From NCBI GenBank assembly GCA_903910445.1, contig CAIVZR010000045.1, positions 1 through 53,059 of the forward strand: a stretch of 53,059 nucleotides of DNA, given 5' to 3'. Below, piece after piece: positions 26,402-36,136 of the stretch (positions within the stretch are counted from its first letter, which is position 1; every line of letters begins with the position of its first letter). Under the pieces are notes generated by a model that was not told where the DNA came from, made no database searches, and saw nothing but the letters and a program-made list of their open reading frames with translations. Position numbers and translations under genes: made by a program. The DNA comes from an uncultured Bacteroidota bacterium (GTDB lineage: Bacteria > Bacteroidota > Bacteroidia > UKL13-3).

Positions 26402-28144
26402 TTACCACCACATCAATTCCATTCTAATTCCTTGTTTGTGTTGCATAGCTCGCATTTGTTCATAGAAAGAGTATTGGTCGCCCAATTCATTTTTAATTGC
26501 TGCTTTCACCGATGCATCCCCTCCGAAATTTTTAATAAATTCTTTCAATGGATCTTTTAAGGTAGGCATTTCAGTGATACGATAGCTGGTAATATTAGCC
26601 CTTTCAGCTGCCAGTTTAATAGCATCTTGTAATGAACCTATCTTATCTACAAGGCCTAAGTTAAGTGCATCTGAAGCTGCCCATACACGACCTTGAGCAA
26701 TACTATCAATATCAGCCTTGTTCTTGTGGCGTCCATCGGCAACACGGCCAATGAAATTATCATAAGTGCGCTCAATGAATGATTGCAATATTGCTTTTTC
26801 ATCTTCGGTAAATGGACGAGCTACATTACCCAAATCGCTGTATTGCCCAATTTTAACGGTATCAACAGTGAGGCCTAATTTTTCATTGTAAAGCTTTTGC
26901 ATGTTTGGAAATAAACCAAACACACCAATAGAACCAGTAATTGTAGATGGCTCAGCGAAAATAAAAGTGGCAGGAGCGGCGATATAATATCCACCACTGG
27001 CAGCAACATCACCCATACTTACAATCACTGGCTTTTTCTCAGAAGCAAGTTTTACTTCTCTCCAAATGATATCACTCGCCAATGCCGATCCACCTGGTGA
27101 ATTAATACGTAAAACAATCGCTTTTATCTTATCATCGTTGCGGGCTTTGCGAATGGTTTCAGCCAAACGATCGCCACCAATGGTTTGATTATCACCTTCA
27201 CCATCCTGTATTTCACCTTGAGCATAAACTACGGCAATTTTAGAATCGTAATCCCCATCCTTCTTTTTGCCTGGAGCATTTTTATACTGTGAGATATTTA
27301 GGTAATTGATTTTTTCTTTTTCACCAATGCCTAATTTTTCGCGTACCGCTTTTTCGATTTCGTCGGTATAAGCTAACTCATCAACAAGTTTAAGGTTTTT
27401 AGCGTCTTCCGGGCTTCTTACCTTCATCTGATCGGCGATGCTATACAATTCATCAATAGCTATTTTGCGATCGGCAGCAACATAATTCATGAAATTTGAA
27501 TAAACGGCTTCTTTATATTTTCGAATTTGTAATTTATTCTCTTCACTCAAATGCTCTTTAATGAATGGTTCTACAGCACCTTTAAACTTCCCGTGACGGA
27601 TAACTTGTATATCAACCCCAATTTTATCAAGCATTCCTTTGTAAAAAATTGGTTGAGCAGAAGTTCCATTGAATAACATTTCGCCAGTAGGAGTGAGGAA
27701 TATCTTATCAGAAAGGGAGGCCAGGTAATAGTTGCCATTATAATAATAGTCGGCTTTCGAATAAATAAACTTACCTGAAATTTGAAAATCTTTTAGTGCG
27801 CTTCTTATCTCGTCTTTGGTGGCAGCTCCAGCCATAACATTAGAAAGGTCGAGCATGATACCGCTGATATTCGCATCGTCTTTTGCTTTCTTAATATTTT
27901 CAAGCAATTGATTCAATCCGATGGCTGTATTATCATTCCCTTGAAGTTTTGCAAATGGATTATCAGCCGCTCGCTCCAGCACCTCACCTTTAAAATCGAG
28001 CACCAGCACTGTTTTGGCTTTTACATCAACAGCACTCTTCTTGCCCATGCTCGAAGCGATACCAATTAAAATAAAAACAGAAAGAATTCCGAATAAAAAC
28101 AACCCAACAACCGTAGCGAGGGTATACTTGAAAAATTGCAACAT
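26402..28144 (-). CDS. sppA: Signal peptide peptidase SppA, long (67K) type
   Basis: A 580-residue membrane-bound serine/lysine protease that degrades cleaved signal peptides. One N-terminal membrane helix (about 7-31), then two tandem S49 domains. The catalytic Ser is in GDVAASGGYYIAAPA in the second domain; the Lys of the dyad is expected in the KFIYSKADYYY region of the first. The doubled length matches the E. coli-type protein. A 102-base gap separates it from the histidine kinase on the same strand; that gap has a TATCTTTG element and an inverted repeat, so it probably has its own promoter. Confidence 0.95.
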   Translation of the reverse strand: MLQFFKYTLATVVGLFLFGILSVFILIGIASSMGKKSAVDVKAKTVLVLDFKGEVLERAADNPFAKLQGNDNTAIGLNQLLENIKKAKDDANISGIMLDLSNVMAGAATKDEIRSALKDFQISGKFIYSKADYYYNGNYYLASLSDKIFLTPTGEMLFNGTSAQPIFYKGMLDKIGVDIQVIRHGKFKGAVEPFIKEHLSEENKLQIRKYKEAVYSNFMNYVAADRKIAIDELYSIADQMKVRSPEDAKNLKLVDELAYTDEIEKAVREKLGIGEKEKINYLNISQYKNAPGKKKDGDYDSKIAVVYAQGEIQDGEGDNQTIGGDRLAETIRKARNDDKIKAIVLRINSPGGSALASDIIWREVKLASEKKPVIVSMGDVAASGGYYIAAPATFIFAEPSTITGSIGVFGLFPNMQKLYNEKLGLTVDTVKIGQYSDLGNVARPFTEDEKAILQSFIERTYDNFIGRVADGRHKNKADIDSIAQGRVWAASDALNLGLVDKIGSLQDAIKLAAERANITSYRITEMPTLKDPLKEFIKNFGGDASVKAAIKNELGDQYSFYEQMRAMQHKQGIRMELMWW

Positions 28145-28169
28145 GATTTTTAGTTTTTTAGAAGTAATG

Positions 28170-28177
28170 CAAAGATA
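28170..28177 (-). promoter_or_regulatory. TAnnTTTG promoter element of sppA
   Basis: TATCTTTG on the minus strand, 25 bases before the sppA ATG. No TTG was found at the -33 position. Confidence 0.45.
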
Positions 28178-28188
28178 TTTGATTTATT

Positions 28189-28204
28189 GGTGAATGTATT
28201 CACC
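28189..28204. promoter_or_regulatory. Inverted repeat upstream of sppA
   Basis: GGTGAAT-GT-ATTCACC, perfect 7-bp arms with a two-base centre, lying just upstream of the sppA -7 element, where the -33 region would be. The symmetry suggests a dimeric regulator site. No T-run follows, so a terminator is unlikely. Confidence 0.4.
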
Positions 28205-28246
28205 TAAAAGAGGGGAGAAGTAAAAGAGGAGATAAATTTCAATATT

Positions 28247-29515
28247 TTAGATCGATGGAAAGGTAAGGGTGAACTTTGAACCTTTACCCAATTCACTCTC
28301 CACATCAACATTCCCTTTTAAGTTTTTCATCATAATTTTCACATAATTTAATCCGAGTCCAAAGCCTTTCACATCATGAACATTTCCTGTAGGAACACGA
28401 TAAAACTTATCGAATATTTTTTTACGCTGTTCATCGGCGATTCCAATACCATTATCAATAACTGAAATTACCAGACTCGTTGGTGTATTCGAAGTAAAAA
28501 TACGTACTTCTGGATTTTCAATCGAGTACTTTAAGGCATTATCCAAAAGGTTGAAAACGATATTGGTCAAATGCAATTTATCGGTCATGATATTAGAATT
28601 GGTAGCAGCGAGGGTGCAATTAATCACTGCATTCTTATCATGTAAGGTGGGTTGAATATTCTGAATTGAATTCTTAATAATCTCATGCGCATCTACCACT
28701 TCCCATTTTAATTTTATATCATCACGGTCGAGGTGCGCCATTTGCAATACACGCTCAACCTGGTTCTTCAATCGTAATGCTTCTTCCTGAATGATGGTGG
28801 CATAGCTTGCCAGTCGTTCGGGTGTTTTAATAATATTGGGGTTCTTTAAAACGTCGCTTGAGATAGAAATTGTAGAAATAGGCGTCTTGAACTCATGTGT
28901 CATATTATTGATAAAATCCTTTTGTATTGCCGATAAACGCTCCTGACGCAATACGATATAAACAATAATTACGAAGGAGAAAAGCACAATTAAAACGGCA
29001 ACAGTTGAAAAGATCCAAGCTCCCATGCCTGAAATGATATCCGCTTTTTTATCAGGGAAATACACCGAAAAATAGTAGTTGTCATGCTCGTAATTAGGCA
29101 AGTCACGGCGAGGCACAATATCGATCTTCTCCCCTTGTTCATTTAACGCACTTCGATAAACAATCCGGTCGCCTTCACAGTCATAGATAGCATAACTGAA
29201 GGAGGAACGAATGATTCCAAAGAATTCGTTTTTTAAATAATATTCGAGAACATTGGCATTGATTTCATCATTTATATTCACCACGTAATAGTCGCCAGCT
29301 AACTGACGCACGGTGGTTTGTTGAATTTTGCTTTGGTTATTGTTTAGGATAAGAATATCCTCCGCCACTTTTTGTAAAGCTTTCTCTGTTTTGCGTTCAA
29401 ACTCCTCCTTTTCTTGTCGGTATTTCGTCACCACCCAATACAATTGTGTTACAGTAATACCAATAATGGATACTAAGGCTAGTACAATAATGAGTCGGAC
29501 GGTACGTTTGCGCAT
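28247..29515 (-). CDS. Sensor histidine kinase, orphan
   Basis: A 422-residue inner-membrane kinase. TM1 is about 7-29 and TM2 about 166-189, enclosing a ~135-residue extracytoplasmic sensor domain with no recognised fold. HisKA has His207 in MTHEFKTPIS. HATPase motifs: N box NLLDNALKY, G1 VIDNGIGIAD, G2 GFGLGLNYV. No HAMP or PAS domain is evident. No response regulator gene is in the window. It begins two bases after the stop of ytxJ, so the two are coupled; sppA follows downstream. The signal and target are unknown. Confidence 0.93.
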   Translation of the reverse strand: MRKRTVRLIIVLALVSIIGITVTQLYWVVTKYRQEKEEFERKTEKALQKVAEDILILNNNQSKIQQTTVRQLAGDYYVVNINDEINANVLEYYLKNEFFGIIRSSFSYAIYDCEGDRIVYRSALNEQGEKIDIVPRRDLPNYEHDNYYFSVYFPDKKADIISGMGAWIFSTVAVLIVLFSFVIIVYIVLRQERLSAIQKDFINNMTHEFKTPISTISISSDVLKNPNIIKTPERLASYATIIQEEALRLKNQVERVLQMAHLDRDDIKLKWEVVDAHEIIKNSIQNIQPTLHDKNAVINCTLAATNSNIMTDKLHLTNIVFNLLDNALKYSIENPEVRIFTSNTPTSLVISVIDNGIGIADEQRKKIFDKFYRVPTGNVHDVKGFGLGLNYVKIMMKNLKGNVDVESELGKGSKFTLTFPSI

Positions 29516-29517
29516 AA

Positions 29518-29859
29518 TTATGAAGCTAAATTTTGAGTAATTCCGTTTACTGAAATATCATTATGGCTAGTATTATAAATACATTTGCCATTGATGATTA
29601 AGAGCACCTGGGGCGATTCATGTTGCACCTCAAAAACTTCGGCAATATGTGATGAAACCGGGCGAATGGCTATTAAATCAAGAAAATTCAAATCAATCTC
29701 CTTGTTATTTTCATCCCAATTTCTTTCAAATCGTTGTAATGCCATTGAGCTAATACTACATCGTGTACTATGTTTAAAAATAAGTTGAGGTTTTTGATAA
29801 GAGGATTTAATTAAATTATCAATGTCTTGCAGCTTTTCTAGATTATTCCAAGGGGTCAT
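29518..29859 (-). CDS. ytxJ: Bacillithiol-system thioredoxin-like protein YtxJ
   Basis: A 113-residue cytosolic thioredoxin-fold protein. It has a single active-site Cys34 in FKHSTRCSISSMAL, typical of YtxJ (monothiol bacilliredoxin-like), followed by a C-terminal SPQVLLIINGKCIYN strand pair with the cis-Pro region. YtxJ is linked by gene content to bacillithiol-using organisms; no bsh biosynthesis gene is in this window. The start has a consensus TAnnTTTG element seven bases upstream. Its stop is two bases from the kinase start. Confidence 0.9.
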   Translation of the reverse strand: MTPWNNLEKLQDIDNLIKSSYQKPQLIFKHSTRCSISSMALQRFERNWDENNKEIDLNFLDLIAIRPVSSHIAEVFEVQHESPQVLLIINGKCIYNTSHNDISVNGITQNLAS

Positions 29860-29866
29860 ATAACTG

Positions 29867-29874
29867 CAAAATTA
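29867..29874 (-). promoter_or_regulatory. TAnnTTTG promoter element of ytxJ
   Basis: TAATTTTG on the minus strand, seven bases before the ytxJ ATG; one of two divergent elements in the 115-base ytxJ/DUF1573 gap. Confidence 0.5.
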
Positions 29875-29960
29875 ACGAATAAACTGAAGTCATTAGATTT
29901 GATTTTTATTGACAAACAATATTAGATACAATTAACAACCTCCAATTCGGAGCTTTCCAT

Positions 29961-29968
29961 TAAATTTG
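29961..29968 (+). promoter_or_regulatory. TAnnTTTG promoter element of the DUF1573 gene
   Basis: TAAATTTG, six bases before the ATG at 29975. It overlaps a TTG at 29966 that could be read as an earlier start, so the ATG is preferred. Confidence 0.5.
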
Positions 29969-29974
29969 AATTCT

Positions 29975-31045
29975 ATGCATCGTACGGTATTAATAATATT
30001 TTTTTTAATTTTAATGCAATCTGCTTGGACACAAACGCCTCCAAAAGCTACTATTAAATTTGATGAGGAGATGTTTGATTTTGGAAGTGTTGTAATTAGC
30101 GTAAAAACCGCGCACGAATTTTATTTTACGAATACTGGCAAGAAACCAATCAAGTTAAAGAAAGTTACAGCAAGCTGCGGCTGTACAACACCACAATGGG
30201 ATTCCTTACCGGTACTACCTGGCAAGAGAGGTAAGATCATTGTGTTTTTCGAATGCTTCCCACTCGAAAAATCATTTGATAAAACCATTAGCATTGAAAG
30301 CAATGCAGAGCCTAATATACAGGTATTGGAAATTAAAGGACGTTGTGTAGATCCATACAAGACTCAAAAATCGAGGAACACCCTTCCTATCGGCCGTTTA
30401 TTATTTGGACAGACACACGTGAATTTTGATAAGATTTATAATAACGTATCGCTTAAGCAAAAGGAAATAAGTTTTTTTAATAATAGCGATGATACCATCA
30501 AGGTGGATGAATTTCAAACACCAGCGTATTTACTCTGTGCCGCTTCACCAAGTATTATTTTGCCCCATCAAGAAGGCGTCATTTATTTAAACTATAATGC
30601 CACCATGGTAAACGAATTTGGATTCAAATTGGAGAAATTCAAGATGCTTACCAATGACAAAGATTTCCCTGTAAAATGGTTAACTGTGAGTGCAGAGATT
30701 TTAGAGTATTTCGATACCACACATCAAAACAATGCAAACATCTTTTTAAAGGAAAGTAGTTTTGAATTTGGCAAGATCAAAGTAGGGGATATTAAGACAC
30801 ATACTTTTGAAATTAAAAATACAGGAACCGACACCTTGTTTATTCATCAAGTTAAATCTTCATGTGGTTGTACTGAAGCCATATTAAGTAAGGATAAAAT
30901 AGCACCAGGAAAAACCGCTCAGATTAAAGTGATTTTTAATACTGCAGGTGCTACACAAGGAATTAACAATAAACGAATCACTTTAATTTCTACTGATAGA
31001 AAAAACCCAGTTATTTACATTGGTGTAAGTGTTGTGGTGGACTAA
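29975..31045 (+). CDS. DUF1573 protein with two repeats
   Basis: A 356-residue exported protein: signal peptide ending near Trp-Thr-Gln, then two DUF1573 (ASH/MSP-like immunoglobulin) modules. The first has FDFGSVVISVKTAHEFYFTN and the Cys motif ASCGCTTPQW; the second has FEFGKIKVGDIKTHTF and SSCGCTEAIL. A middle segment (about 140-240) looks like a degenerate third module without the Cys motif. DUF1573 proteins are very common in Bacteroidota, usually surface or periplasmic; the function is unsettled. The CGCT motif might bind metal or form a disulfide. It is monocistronic and converges on the TPR gene. Confidence 0.9.
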   Translation: MHRTVLIIFFLILMQSAWTQTPPKATIKFDEEMFDFGSVVISVKTAHEFYFTNTGKKPIKLKKVTASCGCTTPQWDSLPVLPGKRGKIIVFFECFPLEKSFDKTISIESNAEPNIQVLEIKGRCVDPYKTQKSRNTLPIGRLLFGQTHVNFDKIYNNVSLKQKEISFFNNSDDTIKVDEFQTPAYLLCAASPSIILPHQEGVIYLNYNATMVNEFGFKLEKFKMLTNDKDFPVKWLTVSAEILEYFDTTHQNNANIFLKESSFEFGKIKVGDIKTHTFEIKNTGTDTLFIHQVKSSCGCTEAILSKDKIAPGKTAQIKVIFNTAGATQGINNKRITLISTDRKNPVIYIGVSVVVD

Positions 31046-31145
31046 TTATAAATTCCATTAAATCTTTAAAAACCCTATTAATGCTGTATTTCTCAATATT
31101 GCAATTGTCTTATAATTTATATTATGTTAAATAGTATGTTAAAAG

Positions 31146-31170
31146 AAAACCGGAATATATGCTATTCCGG
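31146..31170 (-). terminator. Intrinsic terminator after the TPR gene
   Basis: CCGGAATA (31150-31157) and TATTCCGG (31163-31170) form a perfect 8-bp stem with a five-base loop. On the minus strand a TTTTCTTTT tract follows, so it terminates the TPR gene; in the plus direction the T-run begins seven bases later and it would work less well. Confidence 0.82.
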
Positions 31171-31182
31171 CGCTCCCTTTTT

Positions 31183-32451
31183 TTATTTACCTGAGGCTTT
31201 TAATGAATCAATCTTCTTGCCAATTTCAGAAACCTTTTCCATATTTCTTAATTGAGCATAAGCATATTTTAAATAGTTCAATACATCAATATCATCTCCT
31301 TTAATACTTAATGAAGCATCATAATATTTGATTGCAATATTTAATAGTTCAGTTGCCTGTTTATCTAAATCATCAAACTTCTTCTTTTGCTTTTCGTTGT
31401 CGGTATTTTCACGTTCGTTAATAATTGGAACAGCTTTATTAAAATACATGATACCTAATAAGGTATTTACATCGGCGTCATTTGGATCAATTTCTAAAGA
31501 TTTTTTATAATCAGCTTCCGCTTTGTCTAAATAATCGGTACGTTTAATATCATTCTTGAAAAGACCTTCATAAGTACTTGCACGATAGTAATAATATTTA
31601 GAGTTACTAGGATCGCTTTCAATGGCCTTGGTTAATTTCTCAATTAATTTATCTCCTTGTCGAGTTAAACTATAAAGCACTAATTCTTCTGTAATCAAAT
31701 CTTGATTTTCAGATAATAAGTTTCTTCCAATTTCAACATACTTAATTGCGCTAGCAGTATCACCTTGTTCTTGAAACGCTTTGCTTAAAGTAATATATAC
31801 GTCAGCATCAGCAAAATTTTCATTGGCCAATTTCACCAAATATTTGTTTACCAAAGGCCAGTCCTTTTTAAAATAAGCTACTTTACCAGTGTTCTTCGTT
31901 ACCATATTCTCTGATAACTCGGTATTGGCAGCTTTAATTTTATTTCCTTTATCATAAGGAAAAGCAGTTAGGATTAATTCGAAATAACGAATCGCTGTAG
32001 CAAAACCATTAGGGTCTTTGCCATCATTCTGACGTTGTAAAGCCATCAATCCTTCATTATAAACATAAGGAGCAATTCCTAAAACCTTTCCAGGATCACC
32101 TGCAATCTGTCCTATTGCTGCTTTTGAGAATTTCTCATCACCCGTTTTTAAACAGTTAATATATGATTCCAATGATTTATACGCTGGTTCTGGATCCATT
32201 AATCTTAATGCTTGTCCAACAACGGTGGTGTCGATTGCAATAGCAAAATACACGTCGCCACGGGTATACCACATTTTAGGATTGTTTTTAGTTTCCTCAT
32301 TGGCAGCGGCTAAATCGATATATTTCTTAGCTTCTTTATAATCACGATCGCGTAAGCTAATTTGGGCGGTGGTGATATTTGACTTTTGTGCAGCAGCTAC
32401 AAGTGTAGTAGCCATTGCGATAATTAAAAAAACGTGTTTGAAAAATTTCAT
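31183..32451 (-). CDS. Exported TPR-repeat protein
   Basis: A 422-residue protein: signal peptide (MKFFKHVFLIIAMATTLVAAA, cleavage before Gln22), then a series of helical pairs with TPR character, the clearest being KYYYYRASTYEGLF, YKKSLEIDPNDADVNTLLGIMYFNKA and NIAIKYYDASLSIKGDD. It is probably periplasmic and a protein-protein scaffold; the partner is unknown. The start is placed at 32451 since an upstream in-frame codon (32499) would bury the signal and lie within the promoter element. It stands alone between gyrA and a convergent gene. Confidence 0.88.
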   Translation of the reverse strand: MKFFKHVFLIIAMATTLVAAAQKSNITTAQISLRDRDYKEAKKYIDLAAANEETKNNPKMWYTRGDVYFAIAIDTTVVGQALRLMDPEPAYKSLESYINCLKTGDEKFSKAAIGQIAGDPGKVLGIAPYVYNEGLMALQRQNDGKDPNGFATAIRYFELILTAFPYDKGNKIKAANTELSENMVTKNTGKVAYFKKDWPLVNKYLVKLANENFADADVYITLSKAFQEQGDTASAIKYVEIGRNLLSENQDLITEELVLYSLTRQGDKLIEKLTKAIESDPSNSKYYYYRASTYEGLFKNDIKRTDYLDKAEADYKKSLEIDPNDADVNTLLGIMYFNKAVPIINERENTDNEKQKKKFDDLDKQATELLNIAIKYYDASLSIKGDDIDVLNYLKYAYAQLRNMEKVSEIGKKIDSLKASGK

Positions 32452-32496
32452 TTTATAAATGTGTTTGAAATGATTGATAGCGCTCAAATTAAAATC

Positions 32497-32504
32497 CAAA
32501 TTTA
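32497..32504 (-). promoter_or_regulatory. TAnnTTTG promoter element of the TPR gene
   Basis: TAAATTTG on the minus strand, 45 bases before the ATG at 32451; the leader would be about 40 bases, unlike the ultra-short leaders elsewhere. Confidence 0.45.
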
Positions 32505-32561
32505 CAAATCCTTAAAACATTAACAGTTTTTAATCAGTTAATTGTTCAAAGCTTGCAGTTA

Positions 32562-35126
32562 TTACTCAGTAGGGTTTTCAGGCGATGGGGTTGCATCGGT
32601 ATCATTCATAGCAGTTAAATCCGTTTCTTGATCTACCACAATATCCACCGTTATTGTTCCGTCAATCAACTCCTCCCCTTCTATTTCTCCGGCCGATTCC
32701 AATACAGTTACTGAAGCAATAGAATCCTTATCTTGAAGATTTATTAAACGCACTCCTTGAGTAGCTCTTCCCATTACGCGCATTTCTTTTACAGCCAATC
32801 GAATGGTGATTCCCTTGCGGGTCATAATCATTAAATCGTCGACATCAGAAACATTCTTAATGGTAATCAAACTTCCAGTTTTCTCGGTAGTTTTAAGGGT
32901 TGATACTCCTTTACCACCTCGTCCTGTGATTCTATAGTCTTCTAGGTCGGTACGTTTGCCATAACCATTTTCGCTCACCACCAAAATGGTATCGCTTTGT
33001 TGTTTGATGGCAATCATTCCAACTACATAATCATCAGCATTTTCTAGTGTTACTCCCTTTACACCACTGGCGGTTCTACCCATATCGCGAACTAAATTCT
33101 CGTTGAAGCGAATGGCTTTGCCTGAGCGCTTAGCGATGATGAGTTCGTCGTTACCCGAGGTTAAACGTGCCTCTAATAACATATCTCCTTCACGAATGGT
33201 AATTGCATTAACACCATTAGTACGTGGGCGAGAGTAATCTTCCAACATGGTTTTCTTGATGATACCATTCTTGGTACACATCACCACATAGTTGTTTTTC
33301 ACGTATTCTTCATCGCTCAATTTCTTCACGTTGATATACGCTTTGATTTTATCATCAGCAGGGATGTTCACCATATTTTGAATGGCTCTTCCTTTTCCGC
33401 TCTTCTCCCCTTCTGGAATTTCGTATACTTTGAGCCAGAAACAACGGCCTTGCTCTGTAAATAATAGGAGGTAATTATGTGTTGTAGCAACAAATAAGTA
33501 TTCAACAAAGTCCTCACTCCTATTCGAAACGCCTTTACTTCCTCGTCCACCTCTAGTTTGAGTGCGGTATTCATTAACACTGGTACGTTTTACATATCCC
33601 AAATGAGAGATGGTAATTACCACTGCCTCATCAGCAATTAAATCTTCTATATCTAAATCATCCGCAGTGTATTCGATATGCGAACGACGCTCATCACCAA
33701 ATCGGGTTCTGATATCGAGCAATTCATCTTTAATGATTCCCATACGAATTCCTTCATCCGCTAAGATGGCTTTCAAACTATCGATATACAACATCAACTC
33801 AGCAAACTCAGCGCGTAATTTTTCAATTTCCAAACCAGTTAATACGCGCAAACGCATATCAAGAATGGCTTTCGATTGAATATCGCTCAATTTGAAACGA
33901 GCCATCAACTGTTCTTTGGCTTCGTCTGGAGTTTTTGAATCACGAATAATCTTAATTACCTCATCCAAATTATCTACAGCAATGATCAATCCTTCGAGGA
34001 TATGAGCACGTTTCATCGCTTCATCTAGTTCGTATTGGGTACGACGAATTACTACTTCATGGCGATGCTCTACATAATAATGAATTAATTCTTTCAAGTT
34101 AAGCAACATCGGACGGCCATTAACCAACGCGATATTGTTTACACTGAAAGAAGTTTGTAGCTCAGTATATTTAAATAATTTATTGAGAACAATATTTGCA
34201 ACAGCATCTTTCTTTAAGTCAAAAACGATGCGCATTCCATCACGGTCACTCTCATCTCGAGCAGCACTAAGCCCATCGATGATTTTCTCCGATACCAAAT
34301 TATCAACCTTGCTCAATAAAGTAGCAGGATTTACTTGGTATGGCACTTCCGTGATAATGATTTGCTCTTTCCCGTTTGGTGCAATTTCAAAATTGGTTTT
34401 GGCACGCATCACAATGCGTCCTTTTCCTGTTTCAAATGCCTTTTTCACACCTTCATAACCAAAGATGATCGCCCCTGTAGGGAAATCGGGAGCCTTGATA
34501 AATTTCATCAACTCCTCAATGGTAATATCTTTATTATCGATATAGGCCATAACACCATCGCATACCTCAGTGAGATTATGAGGCGCCATATTGGTGGCCA
34601 TACCTACCGCAATACCACTTGCTCCATTCACCAAAAGGTTAGGAACTTTAGAAGGTAATACTGTGGGCTCCGTTAAGCTATCATCAAAATTCGGACGAAA
34701 ATCAACCGTATTTTTCTCCAAATCAACAAGCATTTCTTCGGCGATTTTACGCATACGAACTTCCGTATAACGCATTGCAGCTGGAGGATCGTCGTCGATG
34801 CTACCAAAGTTTCCTTGCCCATCAACAAACGGATAACGTACACTCCAGCTTTGAGCCAAACGTACCATGGTATCATAAACTGATGAGTCGCCATGGGGGT
34901 GATACTTACCTAAAACTTCCCCCACAATACGGGCTGATTTTTTATATGGTTTGTTGGAAGCCATCCCTAGTTCACTCATGCCATAAAGCACGCGACGGTG
35001 AACCGGTTTCAGACCATCTCGTACATCAGGTAATGCACGCGATACAATAACCGACATCGAATAATCGATGTAGGCGGTCTTCATTTCATCTTCAATGTTA
35101 ATCTGGATAATTTTATCTTCTGCCAT
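32562..35126 (-). CDS. gyrA: DNA gyrase subunit A
   Basis: An 854-residue cytosolic subunit of the A2B2 type II topoisomerase that introduces negative supercoils. The catalytic Tyr is in [10 protein letters not shown]. The quinolone-determining region reads [17 protein letters not shown], with Ser and Asp at the positions equivalent to E. coli Ser83 and Asp87, i.e. the unmutated residues. The GyrA box is [10 protein letters not shown], which marks it as gyrase and not topoisomerase IV. Six beta-pinwheel repeats follow, then an acidic tail. gyrB is not in the window. A good promoter lies about 100 bases upstream. Confidence 0.98.
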   Translation of the reverse strand: MAEDKIIQINIEDEMKTAYIDYSMSVIVSRALPDVRDGLKPVHRRVLYGMSELGMASNKPYKKSARIVGEVLGKYHPHGDSSVYDTMVRLAQSWSVRYPFVDGQGNFGSIDDDPPAAMRYTEVRMRKIAEEMLVDLEKNTVDFRPNFDDSLTEPTVLPSKVPNLLVNGASGIAVGMATNMAPHNLTEVCDGVMAYIDNKDITIEELMKFIKAPDFPTGAIIFGYEGVKKAFETGKGRIVMRAKTNFEIAPNGKEQIIITEVPYQVNPATLLSKVDNLVSEKIIDGLSAARDESDRDGMRIVFDLKKDAVANIVLNKLFKYTELQTSFSVNNIALVNGRPMLLNLKELIHYYVEHRHEVVIRRTQYELDEAMKRAHILEGLIIAVDNLDEVIKIIRDSKTPDEAKEQLMARFKLSDIQSKAILDMRLRVLTGLEIEKLRAEFAELMLYIDSLKAILADEGIRMGIIKDELLDIRTRFGDERRSHIEYTADDLDIEDLIADEAVVITISHLGYVKRTSVNEYRTQTRGGRGSKGVSNRSEDFVEYLFVATTHNYLLLFTEQGRCFWLKVYEIPEGEKSGKGRAIQNMVNIPADDKIKAYINVKKLSDEEYVKNNYVVMCTKNGIIKKTMLEDYSRPRTNGVNAITIREGDMLLEARLTSGNDELIIAKRSGKAIRFNENLVRDMGRTASGVKGVTLENADDYVVGMIAIKQQSDTILVVSENGYGKRTDLEDYRITGRGGKGVSTLKTTEKTGSLITIKNVSDVDDLMIMTRKGITIRLAVKEMRVMGRATQGVRLINLQDKDSIASVTVLESAGEIEGEELIDGTITVDIVVDQETDLTAMNDTDATPSPENPTE

Positions 35127-35226
35127 ACTACTTTACACACTCCATTTTATGGGTCAATTTTCGACTTCAAAAAGGATGCTATTCGGGTTAATAAATTTGA
35201 GATTCTTAAACGGTTTATAAGAGGTT

Positions 35227-35260
35227 CAAAAGTACTAATTTTATTGCGATTTCAGGGCAA
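35227..35260 (-). promoter_or_regulatory. Bacteroidota promoter of gyrA
   Basis: On the minus strand TTG (35258-35260), a 23-base spacer and TACTTTTG (35227-35234). The spacer is at the long end of the accepted range. The gyrA leader would be roughly 95 bases. The rest of the 229-base gap to the permease gene shows nothing recognisable. Confidence 0.6.
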
Positions 35261-35355
35261 AAGATACTAACAATTCAGATGTTAATTGCGAGCGTGAAAT
35301 GAGGCTATTAAATGGACTGATTCTAAGCTAAAAATGGTTATTGAAAATAACCTAA

Positions 35356-36102
35356 TTAAAGCATCAACTGAGCGAGTAAATAATCGCTAAAAAGGATAAG
35401 CTCACAGCTATAAACCACTGCACGCGTACTTGCTTGTCCTACCTCACGTGCCCCACCCGTAACCTGATACCCATGATAGGCCGATACAGAGGTGATAATG
35501 AATGCATAGGTGAAGCTTTTTATGATAGAGAATTGCAAGGTGAAAGTTCGGAAAGAGCTTTGAGCTCCTTCGATAAACTGCTCTGGGGTGAGGATTCCGG
35601 AGAATTTTCCTGCAAAATAACCACCGCTGATACCTAGGAACATGGCTATGATAATGAGGCAAGGAATCATAATTAATCCGGCGATGATTTTTGGTAAGGC
35701 GATATAACCACGTGAATTGATTCCCATCACATCGAGGGCATCAATTTGTTCGGTAACTTTCATGGTTCCAATTTCAGAAGCGATACTTGATCCAATTTTA
35801 CCAGCCAATACCAATGAAGTAATGGTTGGGGCTAATTCTAGGATTACCGAATCGGAAACGATAGAACCAATAACGGTACGTGAAAGCCAATCGGATAGCA
35901 ACTGATAGCCCGTTTGAACGGTGGTAACCGCTCCCGTAAAAATGGAGATAATGGCCACAATGGTAAGAGAACCATTACCAATAATATACATTTCATCGAG
36001 GGTGCGTCGCACATAAACATTCAAATGTTCGGGCCGCGTAAAGATGCCTTTCAAAAACAATAAATATTTCCCGAAATGATTAAAGAATGTGATTAACAGC
36101 AT
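35356..36102 (-). CDS. mlaE: MlaE-family ABC transporter permease
   Basis: A 248-residue inner-membrane permease of the MlaE/TTG2B family, which moves phospholipid or other lipid between membranes with an MlaF-type ATPase and an MCE protein. Recognisable are the IISIFTGAVTTVQTGYQL opening, LAPTITSLVLAGKIGSSIASEIGTMKVTEQIDALDVMG, and the AFIITSVSAYHGYQVTGGAREVGQAST end. Five or so hydrophobic segments are present. No mlaF or mlaD gene adjoins it in the window: upstream is rimM and downstream is gyrA, so the partners must be elsewhere. Confidence 0.93.
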   Translation of the reverse strand: MLLITFFNHFGKYLLFLKGIFTRPEHLNVYVRRTLDEMYIIGNGSLTIVAIISIFTGAVTTVQTGYQLLSDWLSRTVIGSIVSDSVILELAPTITSLVLAGKIGSSIASEIGTMKVTEQIDALDVMGINSRGYIALPKIIAGLIMIPCLIIIAMFLGISGGYFAGKFSGILTPEQFIEGAQSSFRTFTLQFSIIKSFTYAFIITSVSAYHGYQVTGGAREVGQASTRAVVYSCELILFSDYLLAQLML

Positions 36103-36136
36103 GGTTCAATAGTGCTTCAATATTAGTAAAAAAATG

